From positions 405,548-469,547 of the forward strand of contig NZ_PJQW01000002.1 in assembly GCF_004303025.1 (NCBI RefSeq): 64,000 nt of DNA. Direction: 5' to 3'. The position numbers and the translations under genes are program-made. Origin of the DNA: Flavobacterium sp. J27 (GTDB taxonomy: Bacteria > Bacteroidota > Bacteroidia > Flavobacteriales > Flavobacteriaceae). Below, piece by piece: positions 43,944 through 53,800 of the stretch (the stretch's first letter is position 1; each line of letters begins with the position of its first letter). The notes below the pieces were generated by a model that had not been told where the DNA came from, made no database searches, and saw only the letters and a list, made by a program, of their open reading frames with translations.

Positions 43944-45059
43944 ATGAAACTAACCCCTTTCCTATTTTTCTTTATTCCTATGGCTCTTTTTAGTCAAAAA
44001 GACAAGTATTGGTATGCTTTTCACCAAGAAATTTCAGAAAATACTGCCATAGGCTTTAAAAACAATCAAGGAACGATTATGCTTAAGCCCCGTTTTAGTC
44101 CGTTTACAATAAACCAAAAATTTGAAAAAATTATCGCTATAAATGATGCTAATGATTCGCATTATACCTCCTATTATGTAAATAAAAAAGGTAAAAAATT
44201 CGGTTTAGATAGTTTGTATGTATTCGACTTTACTTATGATGTGGAATTAGAAGGGCATATTCGCTTTTCAACAGGTAAGTATTTAGATTCTATTGGTCTT
44301 TTTAATGCAGAAGGAAAAATTACAATTGAGCCTATATACAACAAATTAAGCCGCGTAAATAATGGTTTGGTAATTGCAAAAAAAGGTGCAAAACAAGTAC
44401 ATGAAAAGCATGGAGGTGATTGTGATCATTGGTCGTTTGAAGGAGGAAAAGAAATGTTATTAGACACTTTAGGCAAGGTATTAATTGATAATTTTAGAGA
44501 CAATGATTTACACTTAAATTTATACTCCTTAGAAATAACAGAACAAGAAAATAGAGCAAAATTTAGACATAATTTTACAGGCGTAGATCAAAAATATTAT
44601 AGTTTTATTAGTTACAAGGAAGAATTTGAAGACTTTATCTATACGAATCTTAAAAATATTCGAAAGGATACTATAAATGATTATTTATTTCTAAACTTAC
44701 AACAAAATAAATCAAAAAGTAAAAAAAAGAAACAAGATCATGAGTTATGGAAAGCGCTTGTTTTGTTAAACGAAAACCAAATATCTATTTTAAGTTTTAC
44801 TCTATTTCATATTGATTACAGTAACTCCGAATTAATTACTTCAATAGAAAAATACCTAGACAATGCCTACCAACTAATTGTTGAGAAATATCCAGTATTT
44901 GAAATACAAATCATGACCAATACTGAGACAAAAATAAACATCTCTTTTATCAGAACTGAAAATGGTTATAAAATATATGATTATAGTATTTACAAATACA
45001 ACTCCAAACGCGATCAAGCTGAACCACCAGCTGCAATAGAAATTCAATCTAAGGAATAA
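43944..45059 (+). CDS. Exported WG-repeat-like protein
   Basis: 371 residues. Signal peptide (1-18, MALFSQ). The first half has WG-repeat-like units (AIGFKNNQGTIMLKPRFSPF and DSIGLFNAEGKITIEPIYNKL), as in bacterial KWG proteins. The second half is charged and lacks known motifs (KKKKQDHELWKALV). Exported or periplasmic. Function unknown; WG repeats are usually structural. Confidence 0.65.
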   Translation: MKLTPFLFFFIPMALFSQKDKYWYAFHQEISENTAIGFKNNQGTIMLKPRFSPFTINQKFEKIIAINDANDSHYTSYYVNKKGKKFGLDSLYVFDFTYDVELEGHIRFSTGKYLDSIGLFNAEGKITIEPIYNKLSRVNNGLVIAKKGAKQVHEKHGGDCDHWSFEGGKEMLLDTLGKVLIDNFRDNDLHLNLYSLEITEQENRAKFRHNFTGVDQKYYSFISYKEEFEDFIYTNLKNIRKDTINDYLFLNLQQNKSKSKKKKQDHELWKALVLLNENQISILSFTLFHIDYSNSELITSIEKYLDNAYQLIVEKYPVFEIQIMTNTETKINISFIRTENGYKIYDYSIYKYNSKRDQAEPPAAIEIQSKE

Positions 45060-45075
45060 AATAATATTTATTAAA

Positions 45076-45465
45076 ATGAACCCAGAAATTCAATACTACA
45101 ACAATTCCTTATCGGAAACAGATAAAGCCATTTGTACTAGTTTAGCACAGCTTATTTGCAGTGAATTACACGATGCTGAATATAAAATTTGGCATGCGCA
45201 CCCCGTTTGGTTTTTAAATGAAAATCCGATTGTAGGTTATAGCAAGCAAAAAAAAGGTATTCGACTGATGTTTTGGAGCGGTGCCGATTTTGAAGAAAAT
45301 GAATTGAACGTTTTAGGACCCAAATTTAAAGATGCTTCCATTTTTTATACTGATGTAACAGACATTCAACCTGAGGCAATCATGCGTTGGTTACAAAAAG
45401 CAAGAATAATTCAATGGGATTATAAAAATATTGTGAAAAGAAAAGGACGCTTAGAACGCTTGTAA
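45076..45465 (+). CDS. DUF1801 (YdhG-like) protein
   Basis: 129 residues. AQLICSELHDAEYKIWHAHPVWFLNENPIVGYSKQKKGIRLMFWSGADF is the DUF1801 pattern of small cytosolic proteins with a YdhG/CyaY-like fold. Role unknown. It lies 16 bp after the WG-repeat-like gene, so it may be cotranscribed with it, and it closes the accessory region before the Crp/Fnr gene. Confidence 0.8.
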   Translation: MNPEIQYYNNSLSETDKAICTSLAQLICSELHDAEYKIWHAHPVWFLNENPIVGYSKQKKGIRLMFWSGADFEENELNVLGPKFKDASIFYTDVTDIQPEAIMRWLQKARIIQWDYKNIVKRKGRLERL

Positions 45466-45557
45466 GTTGCCTTTAAAGAATTTAGTAAAAAAGAACTCCT
45501 ATAGTTAATTATTGGTAAATTCAAATTGGTAATAAAAGTTTTATGAAAGCAGCCAAA

Positions 45558-45585
45558 TTGAACACATTTAAATTCTGTACCTTTG
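45558..45585 (+). promoter_or_regulatory. Flavobacterial promoter (TTG-N17-TACCTTTG)
   Basis: A perfect -7 TAnnTTTG (TACCTTTG, 45578-45585) with a TTG 17 bp upstream, giving a leader of about 45 bases before the Crp/Fnr start. This is the cleanest promoter in the window. Confidence 0.7.
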
Positions 45586-45637
45586 AGAAACAATTACATG
45601 TTATTTAATAACCTTTCCCAAGTTATAGCATACCTTC

Positions 45638-46207
45638 ATGAGTGAAATTTTAAAACAACAATTGGAAAAAATTATTTCCATTTCGACAGCAGAATTTGAC
45701 TATGTATTACAACATTTTACTTATAAAAAATTTAAAAAACATCAATTTTTAGTACAGGTAGGGCAACCCGTTACCGAAGATTATTTTGTTTTATCTGGTT
45801 GTGTTAAATCCTATTATACCGATGAAAATGATAAAACACACATTCTTTTATTTGGATTACAAGATTGGTGGATTACCGATTATGAAGCATATTATTATGA
45901 GCAACAAGCTACCGTTAATATCGATTGCTTAGAAGATACCGAAGTATTGTGTTTAACCAATGAAAACCGTGAAAAAATTTGCAGAGAATTGCATAAAATA
46001 GAACATTTCTTTAGAAAAAAAACAAACAGACGCAACGTAGCTTTACAAAAAAGAATTCTTAACTTATTAAGTAGCAGTGCCAAAGAACGTTATGAGATTT
46101 TCATCTCTCAGTATCCCACATTAGTTCAAAAACTGCCCAAACATATTATGGCATCCTATTTAGGTGTTACCAGAGAAACCCTAAGTCGTTTGTATGCTTC
46201 TAAATAA
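45638..46207 (+). CDS. Crp/Fnr-family transcription regulator
   Basis: 189 residues. Cyclic-nucleotide-binding fold (about 20-120, FLVQVGQPVTEDYFVLSGCVK) and a C-terminal winged helix (MASYLGVTRETLSRLYASK). No Cys cluster typical of iron-sulphur FNR was seen, so it is not an obvious oxygen sensor; the effector is unknown. Codirectional genes downstream encode YceI, a nitronate monooxygenase and a superoxide dismutase, making redox or stress control a natural guess. Confidence 0.9.
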   Translation: MSEILKQQLEKIISISTAEFDYVLQHFTYKKFKKHQFLVQVGQPVTEDYFVLSGCVKSYYTDENDKTHILLFGLQDWWITDYEAYYYEQQATVNIDCLEDTEVLCLTNENREKICRELHKIEHFFRKKTNRRNVALQKRILNLLSSSAKERYEIFISQYPTLVQKLPKHIMASYLGVTRETLSRLYASK

Positions 46208-46302
46208 TTTGATTTACATCACATTTTATTTGTGAGCTATGTCCTTATCCTAAAACAGCTAATCTTCTGAAATTTGTCATGTACAATTTAATATAAAATA
46301 CA

Positions 46303-46824
46303 ATGACAAAATTTAACATTCATCCTGAAAGTAGTTTAGTAAGCTGGACAGGTAAAAAAGTGCTAGGACTACATACTGGAACCATTCAAATTCAAAATGG
46401 ATACCTCACATTGCACCACGAAGAAATAGTAGATGGTGAAATTAGCATAGATATGACAACCATTAACATCACAGATATTTCTGACAAAAGCATTTATAAA
46501 AACTTTCTGGATCATCTTAACAATTCCGACTTTTTTGCGGTAGACCAATATAAAACAGCACAATTAAAAATAGTATCTGGAAAAAAAGAAAATAATCAAT
46601 ACCACATCTCTGGAAATCTTACCATAAAAAATCAGACGCATCCTATTACTTTTTACATGTCTGTAGATATTCTAACCGATTTTTTACATGCTTTAGGAGA
46701 AATAACTATCGACCGTACTCAATATGATATTACCTATGGTTCTGGAAAATTTATCTCCAACTTAGGTAATAAATTAATCTATGACGAATTCGTTTTACAA
46801 TTCAAATTAATTGGAAAAAAATAA
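46303..46824 (+). CDS. YceI-family protein
   Basis: 173 residues. The lipocalin-like pattern FNIHPESSLVSWTGKKVLGLHTGTI, DGEISIDMTTINITD, YHISGNLTIKNQTHPITF and DRTQYDITYGSG is typical of YceI, which binds polyisoprenoid lipids in other bacteria. Most YceI proteins are exported, but this one has no signal peptide, so it may act in the cytoplasm. It lies 6 bp before the nitronate monooxygenase gene, so they are cotranscribed. Confidence 0.88.
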   Translation: MTKFNIHPESSLVSWTGKKVLGLHTGTIQIQNGYLTLHHEEIVDGEISIDMTTINITDISDKSIYKNFLDHLNNSDFFAVDQYKTAQLKIVSGKKENNQYHISGNLTIKNQTHPITFYMSVDILTDFLHALGEITIDRTQYDITYGSGKFISNLGNKLIYDEFVLQFKLIGKK

Positions 46825-46830
46825 ATAGCT

Positions 46831-47892
46831 ATGTGGAATAAAACAAAATTTACAGAACTAGTAAACATCAATTTACCTATTGTCCAAGGCCCTTTTGGAG
46901 GTAAATTATCCTCTGTATTACTAACTTCAACAGTATCAAATGCTGGTGGATTAGGTTCATTTGGATGCCAACCTTTTTATGCCAATGAAATAACAGACAT
47001 TGCAACTCAAATAAGACAAAACACTTCAAAACCTTTTAATTTGAATCTCTGGGTAAATGATAAAGATGAAAATGCAAAAGATTTTGACAAACAAGCATTT
47101 GAAAAGGTAGTACAAATTTTTCAACCTTATTTTGAAGAAGTGGGTACAGAACCACCTACTTATCCTCTACCAGAAAGTCCTACTTTTGAAAATCAGATTG
47201 AAGCGATTTTCAAGGTAAAACCATTGGTGTTTAGTTTCGTTTATGGTATACCTTCAGATGATATTTTAGAAAAATGCCGACAATTAAATATTCTAACTGT
47301 GGGAACAGCCACAACACTAGATGAAGCAATAGCAATTGAAAATGCTGGTATTGATGCAGTGGTAGCTACTGGTTTGGATGCAGGAGGACATCGTGTTTCC
47401 TTTCTAGAAAAACCAGAAGATTCGTTAGTAGGCACTTTTTCATTAGTACCACAAGTTGCCGATCATGTAAAAATTCCAATTATTGCTGCTGGAGGCATTG
47501 CAGATGCAAGAGGTGTAAAAGCATCTTTTGCCTTAGGAGCACATGCCGTTCAAATAGGTACTGCCTTTTTAGCTACACAAGAATCGGGAACTAGTAACAT
47601 TCATAGGGAAAAGTTATTTTCAACAGCTGCAAGATATACGACATTAACCAAAGCCTTTACAGGTAGATTGTCTAGAGGGTTAAGAAATAGATTAACAGAA
47701 GAACTAAAAACATTTCAAGAGGCATTTGCTCCTTATCCATTACAAGGAAAAATAGCTGGCAAATTAGGAGCTTATCCTGCAAATACAGAATCTAATCCAG
47801 ATTTAAAAGCGTTATGGGCTGGTCAAGCAGCTCCTCTATTAAAATACCATCATGCAAAACAAGTGATTGAAAATATTATAGATGCCATGTAA
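46831..47892 (+). CDS. Nitronate monooxygenase / enoyl-reductase-like flavoprotein
   Basis: 353 residues. FMN-dependent TIM barrel: LPIVQGPFGGKLSSVLLTSTVSNAGGLGSFG at the start, GTATTLDEAIAIENAGIDAVVATGLDAGGHR in the middle and PIIAAGGIADARGVKASFALGAHAVQIGTAFL at the phosphate-binding strand. Family role: oxidation of alkyl nitronates such as propionate 3-nitronate. Cotranscribed with the YceI gene. Confidence 0.9.
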   Translation: MWNKTKFTELVNINLPIVQGPFGGKLSSVLLTSTVSNAGGLGSFGCQPFYANEITDIATQIRQNTSKPFNLNLWVNDKDENAKDFDKQAFEKVVQIFQPYFEEVGTEPPTYPLPESPTFENQIEAIFKVKPLVFSFVYGIPSDDILEKCRQLNILTVGTATTLDEAIAIENAGIDAVVATGLDAGGHRVSFLEKPEDSLVGTFSLVPQVADHVKIPIIAAGGIADARGVKASFALGAHAVQIGTAFLATQESGTSNIHREKLFSTAARYTTLTKAFTGRLSRGLRNRLTEELKTFQEAFAPYPLQGKIAGKLGAYPANTESNPDLKALWAGQAAPLLKYHHAKQVIENIIDAM

Positions 47893-48024
47893 AAAATAGT
47901 GCTTACGCTACTTCTTTCATAATTATACGTTTGGGCCAAATGGAGATTATGTAACATACGACCCATTCTAAAATAGTAATTTAGCCATATGAAAAAAAGA
48001 AAAACTAATTTAAAACAAACACAC

Positions 48025-48600
48025 ATGAAAAATTACTTAATAATAGGATTGCTTTGTTTAAGCATTATAGGTTGTAAAAAAAATGAAAAAGTAGAAGATA
48101 CAGAAGTAATCACAGATACAGTTACAGATACTATCTCTAAAACAGTAACGGCAACCGCAATTATCTCGGCTAAAAGCAATAGTACTGTTTCTGGAACAGT
48201 AACATTTACAGAAAATGAAGGAGTTGTATCCATGGAAGCCAAGCTAACTGGATTAACACCAGGAAAACATGCGATACATATTCATGAAACTGGAGATTGT
48301 AGTGCACCCGATGGTTCATCAGCTGGAGGACATTGGAACCCAACGCAAGCAGCTCACGGTGAATGGGGACATGATGGATTTCATTTAGGAGATATTGGTA
48401 ATTTAGAAGCTGATGAGAATGGTATAGCTACCATAACTAAAGATACTGATTTATGGTGTATTGATTGTGGAGATACTAATAAAGATATTTTAGGTAAAGC
48501 CATTGTAGTACACAAAGAGGCAGATGATTTAAAATCACAACCTAGTGGTGCAGCGGGTGATCGTGTAGGATGTGGAGAAATTGTATTAGAAAAAGAATAA
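48025..48600 (+). CDS. Cu/Zn superoxide dismutase family lipoprotein
   Basis: 191 residues from the ATG at 48025, which gives the lipoprotein signal MKNYLIIGLLCLSIIGCKK; an ATG 12 codons upstream would only add a charged leader. Copper/zinc ligands are visible in HAIHIHETGDCSAPDGSSAGGHWNP, HGEWGHDGFHLGD and AIVVHKEADD, and the disulphide Cys in RVGCGEI. Role: dismutation of superoxide in the periplasm or at the outer membrane. It follows the YceI and nitronate monooxygenase genes and is ended by a terminator. Confidence 0.9.
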   Translation: MKNYLIIGLLCLSIIGCKKNEKVEDTEVITDTVTDTISKTVTATAIISAKSNSTVSGTVTFTENEGVVSMEAKLTGLTPGKHAIHIHETGDCSAPDGSSAGGHWNPTQAAHGEWGHDGFHLGDIGNLEADENGIATITKDTDLWCIDCGDTNKDILGKAIVVHKEADDLKSQPSGAAGDRVGCGEIVLEKE

Positions 48601-48650
48601 AATTCCAGTTATAACTCTTAGAGTGCTATAACGCCCATATATATCTAAAG

Positions 48651-48681
48651 AAGCCAATTCTGAATTGAATTGGTTTTTTTT
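48651..48681 (+). terminator. Rho-independent terminator after the superoxide dismutase gene
   Basis: The stem CCAATTC / GAATTGG with a 6-base loop is followed by a run of T. Confidence 0.8.
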
Positions 48682-48804
48682 ATAAAACATTTAAAAACTG
48701 TAATTCATATTTATATCTATTTTAACGAAGAAGGATAAATCTTTAAATATATTTGCATTGTAATTCCTATTAAAACCATTGTGTCGATTTATTAACTTCA
48801 ATTT

Positions 48805-49263
48805 ATGGCAATCATAACAGTACAAAAAGAAGCATTTTACATTTCAACAGATAAAGAAATGTTAGATATAGAGGCTATTCATGATTTTTTGTCAACCAAA
48901 GCCTATTGGTCGTTACACATTCCTAAAGAAACGGTTATAAAATCGATTGAAAATGCCCTTTGTTTTGGAGTATATTATGAGCACAAACAAATTGGTTTTG
49001 CCAGAATTATTACAGATTATGCTACGATTGCTTATTTAGGCGATGTTTATATTGTAGAAGCATACAGAGGTAATGGCCTTTCAAAATGGCTTCTAGAAAC
49101 AGTAATGAATCATCCTGAATTACAAGGATTAAGACGTTGGATATTACTAACAGGTGATGCACATGGTTTGTATCGTCAATATGGTTGGACTGATATTGTC
49201 GATGCTACTAAATGGATGGAATTGCATCATAAAAATGTATATGTAAAACAAAACGAATCGTGA
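48805..49263 (+). CDS. GNAT-family N-acetyltransferase
   Basis: 152 residues. The GNAT acetyl-CoA fold shows as GFARIITDYATIAYLGDVYIVEAYRGNGLSKWLLETVMNHPEL (motif A with R-G-N-G-L) and the C-terminal WILLTGDAHGLYRQYGW. The substrate is unknown. A perfect -7 box TATATTTG lies at 48748-48755. Its stop codon overlaps the start of the next gene. Confidence 0.9.
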   Translation: MAIITVQKEAFYISTDKEMLDIEAIHDFLSTKAYWSLHIPKETVIKSIENALCFGVYYEHKQIGFARIITDYATIAYLGDVYIVEAYRGNGLSKWLLETVMNHPELQGLRRWILLTGDAHGLYRQYGWTDIVDATKWMELHHKNVYVKQNES

Positions 49264-49628
49264 AATACTTTAATATAAAAGCCTACTTTTTTGTAGCGTT
49301 ACTCAATATAATTCCTCTAATTGTAGGTACCACAAATTGTTCAGGAGAAGGTTGTATGATTATAATACTTATGCTTTTCTATTGGGTTTTATGGTTAATA
49401 AGCTATATTCCTTACTTTCTTATTGGTTCAAAAAGAATAAAATCTAAAGCTGAAAAAATTGTCCTTTTTTTAATTCCTTCTTTACTAGCGTTACTTATTA
49501 TTTTGTTATCCCAACTTAATTTTGCTCCTAAAGATGTTTCAATTATTGCTTTAATTATACTTCCAAACACCGTTTTACAAGTTGTACTTTATTTATTTTA
49601 TACCAATAGAAGTGCTAAGAACAAATAA
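49260..49628 (+). CDS. Four-helix inner-membrane protein
   Basis: 122 residues. GTG start overlapping the GNAT stop codon by 4 bp, so it is translationally coupled. About four hydrophobic helices (FFVALLNIIPLIVGT, IIILMLFYWVLWLISYIPYF, IVLFLIPSLLALLIILL and SIIALIILPNTVLQVVLYLF). No family recognised. Confidence 0.7.
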   Translation: MKYFNIKAYFFVALLNIIPLIVGTTNCSGEGCMIIILMLFYWVLWLISYIPYFLIGSKRIKSKAEKIVLFLIPSLLALLIILLSQLNFAPKDVSIIALIILPNTVLQVVLYLFYTNRSAKNK

Positions 49629-49658
49629 AACAAAATCATATGATTTTGTTTTATTTGT
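49621..49658. terminator. 38-bp perfect palindrome, bidirectional terminator
   Basis: ACAAATAAAACAAAATCAT is followed directly by its perfect reverse complement. It overlaps the stop codon of the membrane protein gene. The A/T flanks make it usable in both directions. Confidence 0.75.
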
Positions 49659-49742
49659 AGTTACAATTGTTAAATAAATGATAAGTTCTACGGATTATAA
49701 AAAGTGAACAATTAGTTTTGTAGTTTAACTTTTACTATACTA

Positions 49743-50804
49743 ATGAAACTCAAAACACTACTTTTAACCTTACTTGCCCTTTCATTTGTAGGTCTTATTG
49801 CCTATCGCATCAAAAGTAATTCCGATGCTAAAGGAGATAAAAAAACAAATACTACTGCAAAACCCGTATCTAATTTAAACGGTTATCTAGTAAAAACAGA
49901 AGATTTTTCAAATGTAATTTCGGTTTCTGGCTCTATAGATGCCAAAGAGCAAGTAGAAATAAGAAGTGAAGTTTCTGGTATTGTAGAAAACATCTATTTT
50001 AAAGAAGGAACAACTGTTTCTAAAGGTCAATCCTTATTTAAAGTAAATGATTCCGAATTAAGAGCTCAATTAGCACAAGCTATAACAAGGAAAAATTTAG
50101 CCGGTGAAAATGAAAGAAGAGCCCAGTTACTTTTAGAAAAAGAAGCTATTAGTCAAGAAGAATATGATATAGCTAGTGCAGAATATCGAAGTTTACAATC
50201 ACAAACCCAATTAATTCAAGCACAAATTGCCAAAACGAATAGTAAAGCCCCATTCTCGGGAAAAATTGGGTTACGAAATATTTCACCTGGAGCTTATTTA
50301 ACTCCCACAACTGTTGTTACTAATTTGGTAAATGCAAGTGAAGTAAAAATTACCTTTTCAATTCCTGAAAAATATGCAAGCGAAATAGCCTTAAATAGTC
50401 TAATCGAGTTTACTGTTTCTGGTGCAACAACTCCTTTTAAAGCTACAATTTATGCTATAGAACCTGCCGTTGATGTAGCTACTCGTACACTTTTAGTTCG
50501 TGCAATAGCAGACAATAAAGAAAGTAAGCTGTTTCCAGGTACTTATGCAAATGTAAAATTACCATTAAACGAAATTAAAGATGCCATTTTAATTCCTACA
50601 GAAGCTATAATACCAGTTCAAAATGGAAAAAAAGTATTTATTAATGAAAAAGGAAAAGCAAAAGAAATACGAATTGAAACTGGAGCAAGAACAGAGACAT
50701 CTGTTCTAGTTACCAAAGGTTTAAAAGCTGGTGATACTGTTATTACTAGTGGTATTATGGGATTAAAACCAGGAACATCAGTTAATATTAAAGTAACGAA
50801 TTAA
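49743..50804 (+). CDS. RND efflux periplasmic adaptor (MFP)
   Basis: 353 residues. An N-terminal hydrophobic segment (LLLTLLALSFVGLIAYRI) anchors it. The barrel-sandwich hybrid appears as EIRSEVSGIVENIYFKEGTTVSKGQSLFKVND, then a helical hairpin, and then the beta-barrel with IYAIEPAVDVATRTLLVRA. Family role: joins the inner-membrane RND pump to a TolC channel. First gene of an efflux operon with gaps of only 2 bp. A -7 box TAGTTTTG lies at 49713-49720. Confidence 0.93.
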   Translation: MKLKTLLLTLLALSFVGLIAYRIKSNSDAKGDKKTNTTAKPVSNLNGYLVKTEDFSNVISVSGSIDAKEQVEIRSEVSGIVENIYFKEGTTVSKGQSLFKVNDSELRAQLAQAITRKNLAGENERRAQLLLEKEAISQEEYDIASAEYRSLQSQTQLIQAQIAKTNSKAPFSGKIGLRNISPGAYLTPTTVVTNLVNASEVKITFSIPEKYASEIALNSLIEFTVSGATTPFKATIYAIEPAVDVATRTLLVRAIADNKESKLFPGTYANVKLPLNEIKDAILIPTEAIIPVQNGKKVFINEKGKAKEIRIETGARTETSVLVTKGLKAGDTVITSGIMGLKPGTSVNIKVTN

Positions 50805-50806
50805 AC

Positions 50807-53800
50807 ATGAGTCTATCCACCTTAAGTATAAAAAGACCTGTCCTTACTATTGTATTAAACTTAGTAATTATTTTATTTGGTTACCTTGGATATAAATTTT
50901 TAGGTGTTCGAGAATATCCATCAATTGATCCTGCTCAAATTTCTATTCGTACCAATTATACTGGTGCTAATGCAGATATTATTGAATCTCAAATTACAGA
51001 ACCTTTAGAAAAAGCAATTAACTCTATTGATGGGATTCGAAATATTACTTCTTCAAGTAATCAAGGTAGTAGCTCTATTACTATCGAATTTAACTTAGAA
51101 AAAGATTTAGAAGCTGCGGCAAATGATGTACGAGATAAAGTTTCTCAAGCGATTCGAAGCTTACCAGAAGATATCGATTCGCAACCTATTGTTTCTAAAG
51201 CAGATGCAAACAGTGAGGCCATTATTTCTATGACAGTTCAAAGTGAAACAAGAAACGCTCTAGAATTAAGTGATTATGCAGAAAATGTAATCAGTCAACG
51301 TTTAGAAACTATTCCAGGTGTTAGTGGAGTTCAAATTTGGGGACAAAAACGGTATGCCATGCGTTTATGGATTAATCCTTATAAATTAACATCATATGGT
51401 ATAACTGTTGCCGATGTTCGTAAAGCCTTAAACGATCAAAATGTAGAATTACCTTCAGGAAAAATTACAGGTAATAATACAGAATTAACTGTAAAAACGG
51501 TAGGAAACTTAACCACCGAAGATGAATTTAATAACATTATTATTAAAGCAGAAGGTGAGAAAGTCATTCGTTTGAGCGATATTGGTTCGGCAACATTAGG
51601 GCCAGAAAATATTGAAACTCAACTTACACAATCAGGTAAACCTATGGTTGCTGTTGCAATAGTGCCTTTACCAGGTGCCAATTATTTAGAAATTTCCGAT
51701 GCTTTTTACACTGAATTTGAAAAACTAAAAAAAGATTTACCCAAAGATATTCAATTAAATATAGCCATTGATACCACTACTTTTGTAAAACGTTCGGTTA
51801 CAGAAGTGGCAGAAACATTACTCATATCTATTATACTAGTAATCCTAATTATTTATTTGTTTTTTAGAAATTGGGCCATTGCATTTCGACCATTAATTGA
51901 TATTCCAGTCTCATTAATTGCTACCTTTTTCATCATGTGGTTGTGTGGTTTCTCTATTAATGTTTTAACGTTATTAGCCATTGTGTTAGCCACTGGTTTA
52001 GTCGTAGATGATGGAATTGTAGTAACAGAAAATATCTTTAAAAAAGTAGAAGAAGGCATGTCACCTATTGAAGCGGCTATAAAAGGTTCAAATGAAATCT
52101 TTTTTGCTGTTATTTCTATTTCAATTACACTAGCTGCTGTATTTTTACCTGTTATCTTTTTAGAAGGTTTTGTAGGTCGATTGTTTCGAGAATTTGGTGT
52201 TGTCATTGGTGCTGCTGTATTAGTTTCGGCTTTTGTATCATTAACCTTAACACCTATGTTGAATGCCTATTTAATGAAAGGTGGTGAACAAAAAAGAACC
52301 AAGTTTTACGATTTTACCGAACCTTATTTTGAAAAATTAAATACAGGTTATGCGACTTATTTAGAACGATTTGTAAAACACAAATGGCTTAGTTTTGCCA
52401 TTATAATTGTTTGTTTTGGATTAATTTTCTTGTTTTTTAATATTCTCCAAAAAGAAACTGCACCATTAGACGATCGTAGTGGATTTGTAATGCGTATGTC
52501 AACTCCTGAAGGGGCAACCTATGAATATACCGATCGTTTTATGCAAGAAATGTCGCAATTAGTGGATGATTCAATTCCTGAAAAAAGAGTAAGTTTAGTT
52601 ATTTCTTCACCTGGTTTTGGTGGAGGTTCTGTTAATAGCGGCTTTATTCGTATTTCATTAAAAGACCCAAGTGAAAGGGAAAAATCGCAGATGGAAATTG
52701 CAGATAATTTAACTAAATGGAGTAAACGCTATCCAGATGCGCGCACTTCGGTAATTCAACAACCTACTATCTCTGTAAGCAGAAGAGGTGGTTTACCTAT
52801 ACAATATATTATTCAGGCTCAAAATTTTGAAAAACTACAGGAAAAAATTCCTTTGTTTATGGAAGAAGCTTCCAAAGATGATACATTTTCTATGGTGGAT
52901 GTTAATCTAAAATTCAACAAACCTGAAATTAACGTTACTATCGATCGTGAAAAAGCAAAAAGTCTTGGAATTTCTGTAATAGACATAGCGCAAACCTTAC
53001 AATTATCTTTAAGCGGACAACGTTTTGGCTATTTTACCCGAAATGGAAAACAATATCAAGTAATTGGTCAATTTTTACAAGAAGATAGAGCTACTCCACT
53101 AGATTTAACTTCCATTTTTATTCGAAATGATAAAGGAGAACTTATTCAGATGGATAATGTAGTTTCGGTTGAAGAGCAAAGTAATCCTCCTCAATTATAT
53201 CATAACAACCGCTATATGTCTGCAACAGTTAGCGCAGGATTGGCTCCAGGAAAAAGTATTAATGATGGTATCGAAGCTATGGATGTTATTAAAGCTAAAG
53301 TGTTAGACGACACCTTTACTACAGATTTAGGAGGAGAATCAAGAGATTTTGTAGAAAGTAGTTCTAATACTTCGTTTGCATTTGGATTAGCATTATTATT
53401 AATTTTCTTAATCTTAGCGGCTCAATTTGAAAGTTTTATCGATCCTTTTATTATTATTCTAACGGTGCCAATGGCTATTGCTGGTGCCTTGTTCTCCTTA
53501 TGGTTATTTGGTCAAACTTGGAATATTTTCAGTCAAATTGGTACCATTATGCTTATTGGTTTGGTTACCAAAAATGGAATTTTAATTGTTGAATTTGCAA
53601 ATCAATTACGCGAACAAGGAAAATCAAAATATGAGGCTATCATTGAAGCTTCAGAATCACGATTAAGACCTATTTTAATGACTAGTTTAGCCATTGCACT
53701 AGGAGCATTACCTATTGCCCTATCTTTAGGAGCAGCATCGGCAAGTAGAATGGGAATGGGAGTTGTTATTGTTGGAGGAACTCTTTTTTCTCTTGTTTTA

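Noticed and set aside
51853..52206. Minus-strand open frame inside the RND permease gene
   Set aside because: Composition (Thr/Lys/Pro/Asn) is the complement of a membrane-helix coding strand; a shadow frame.
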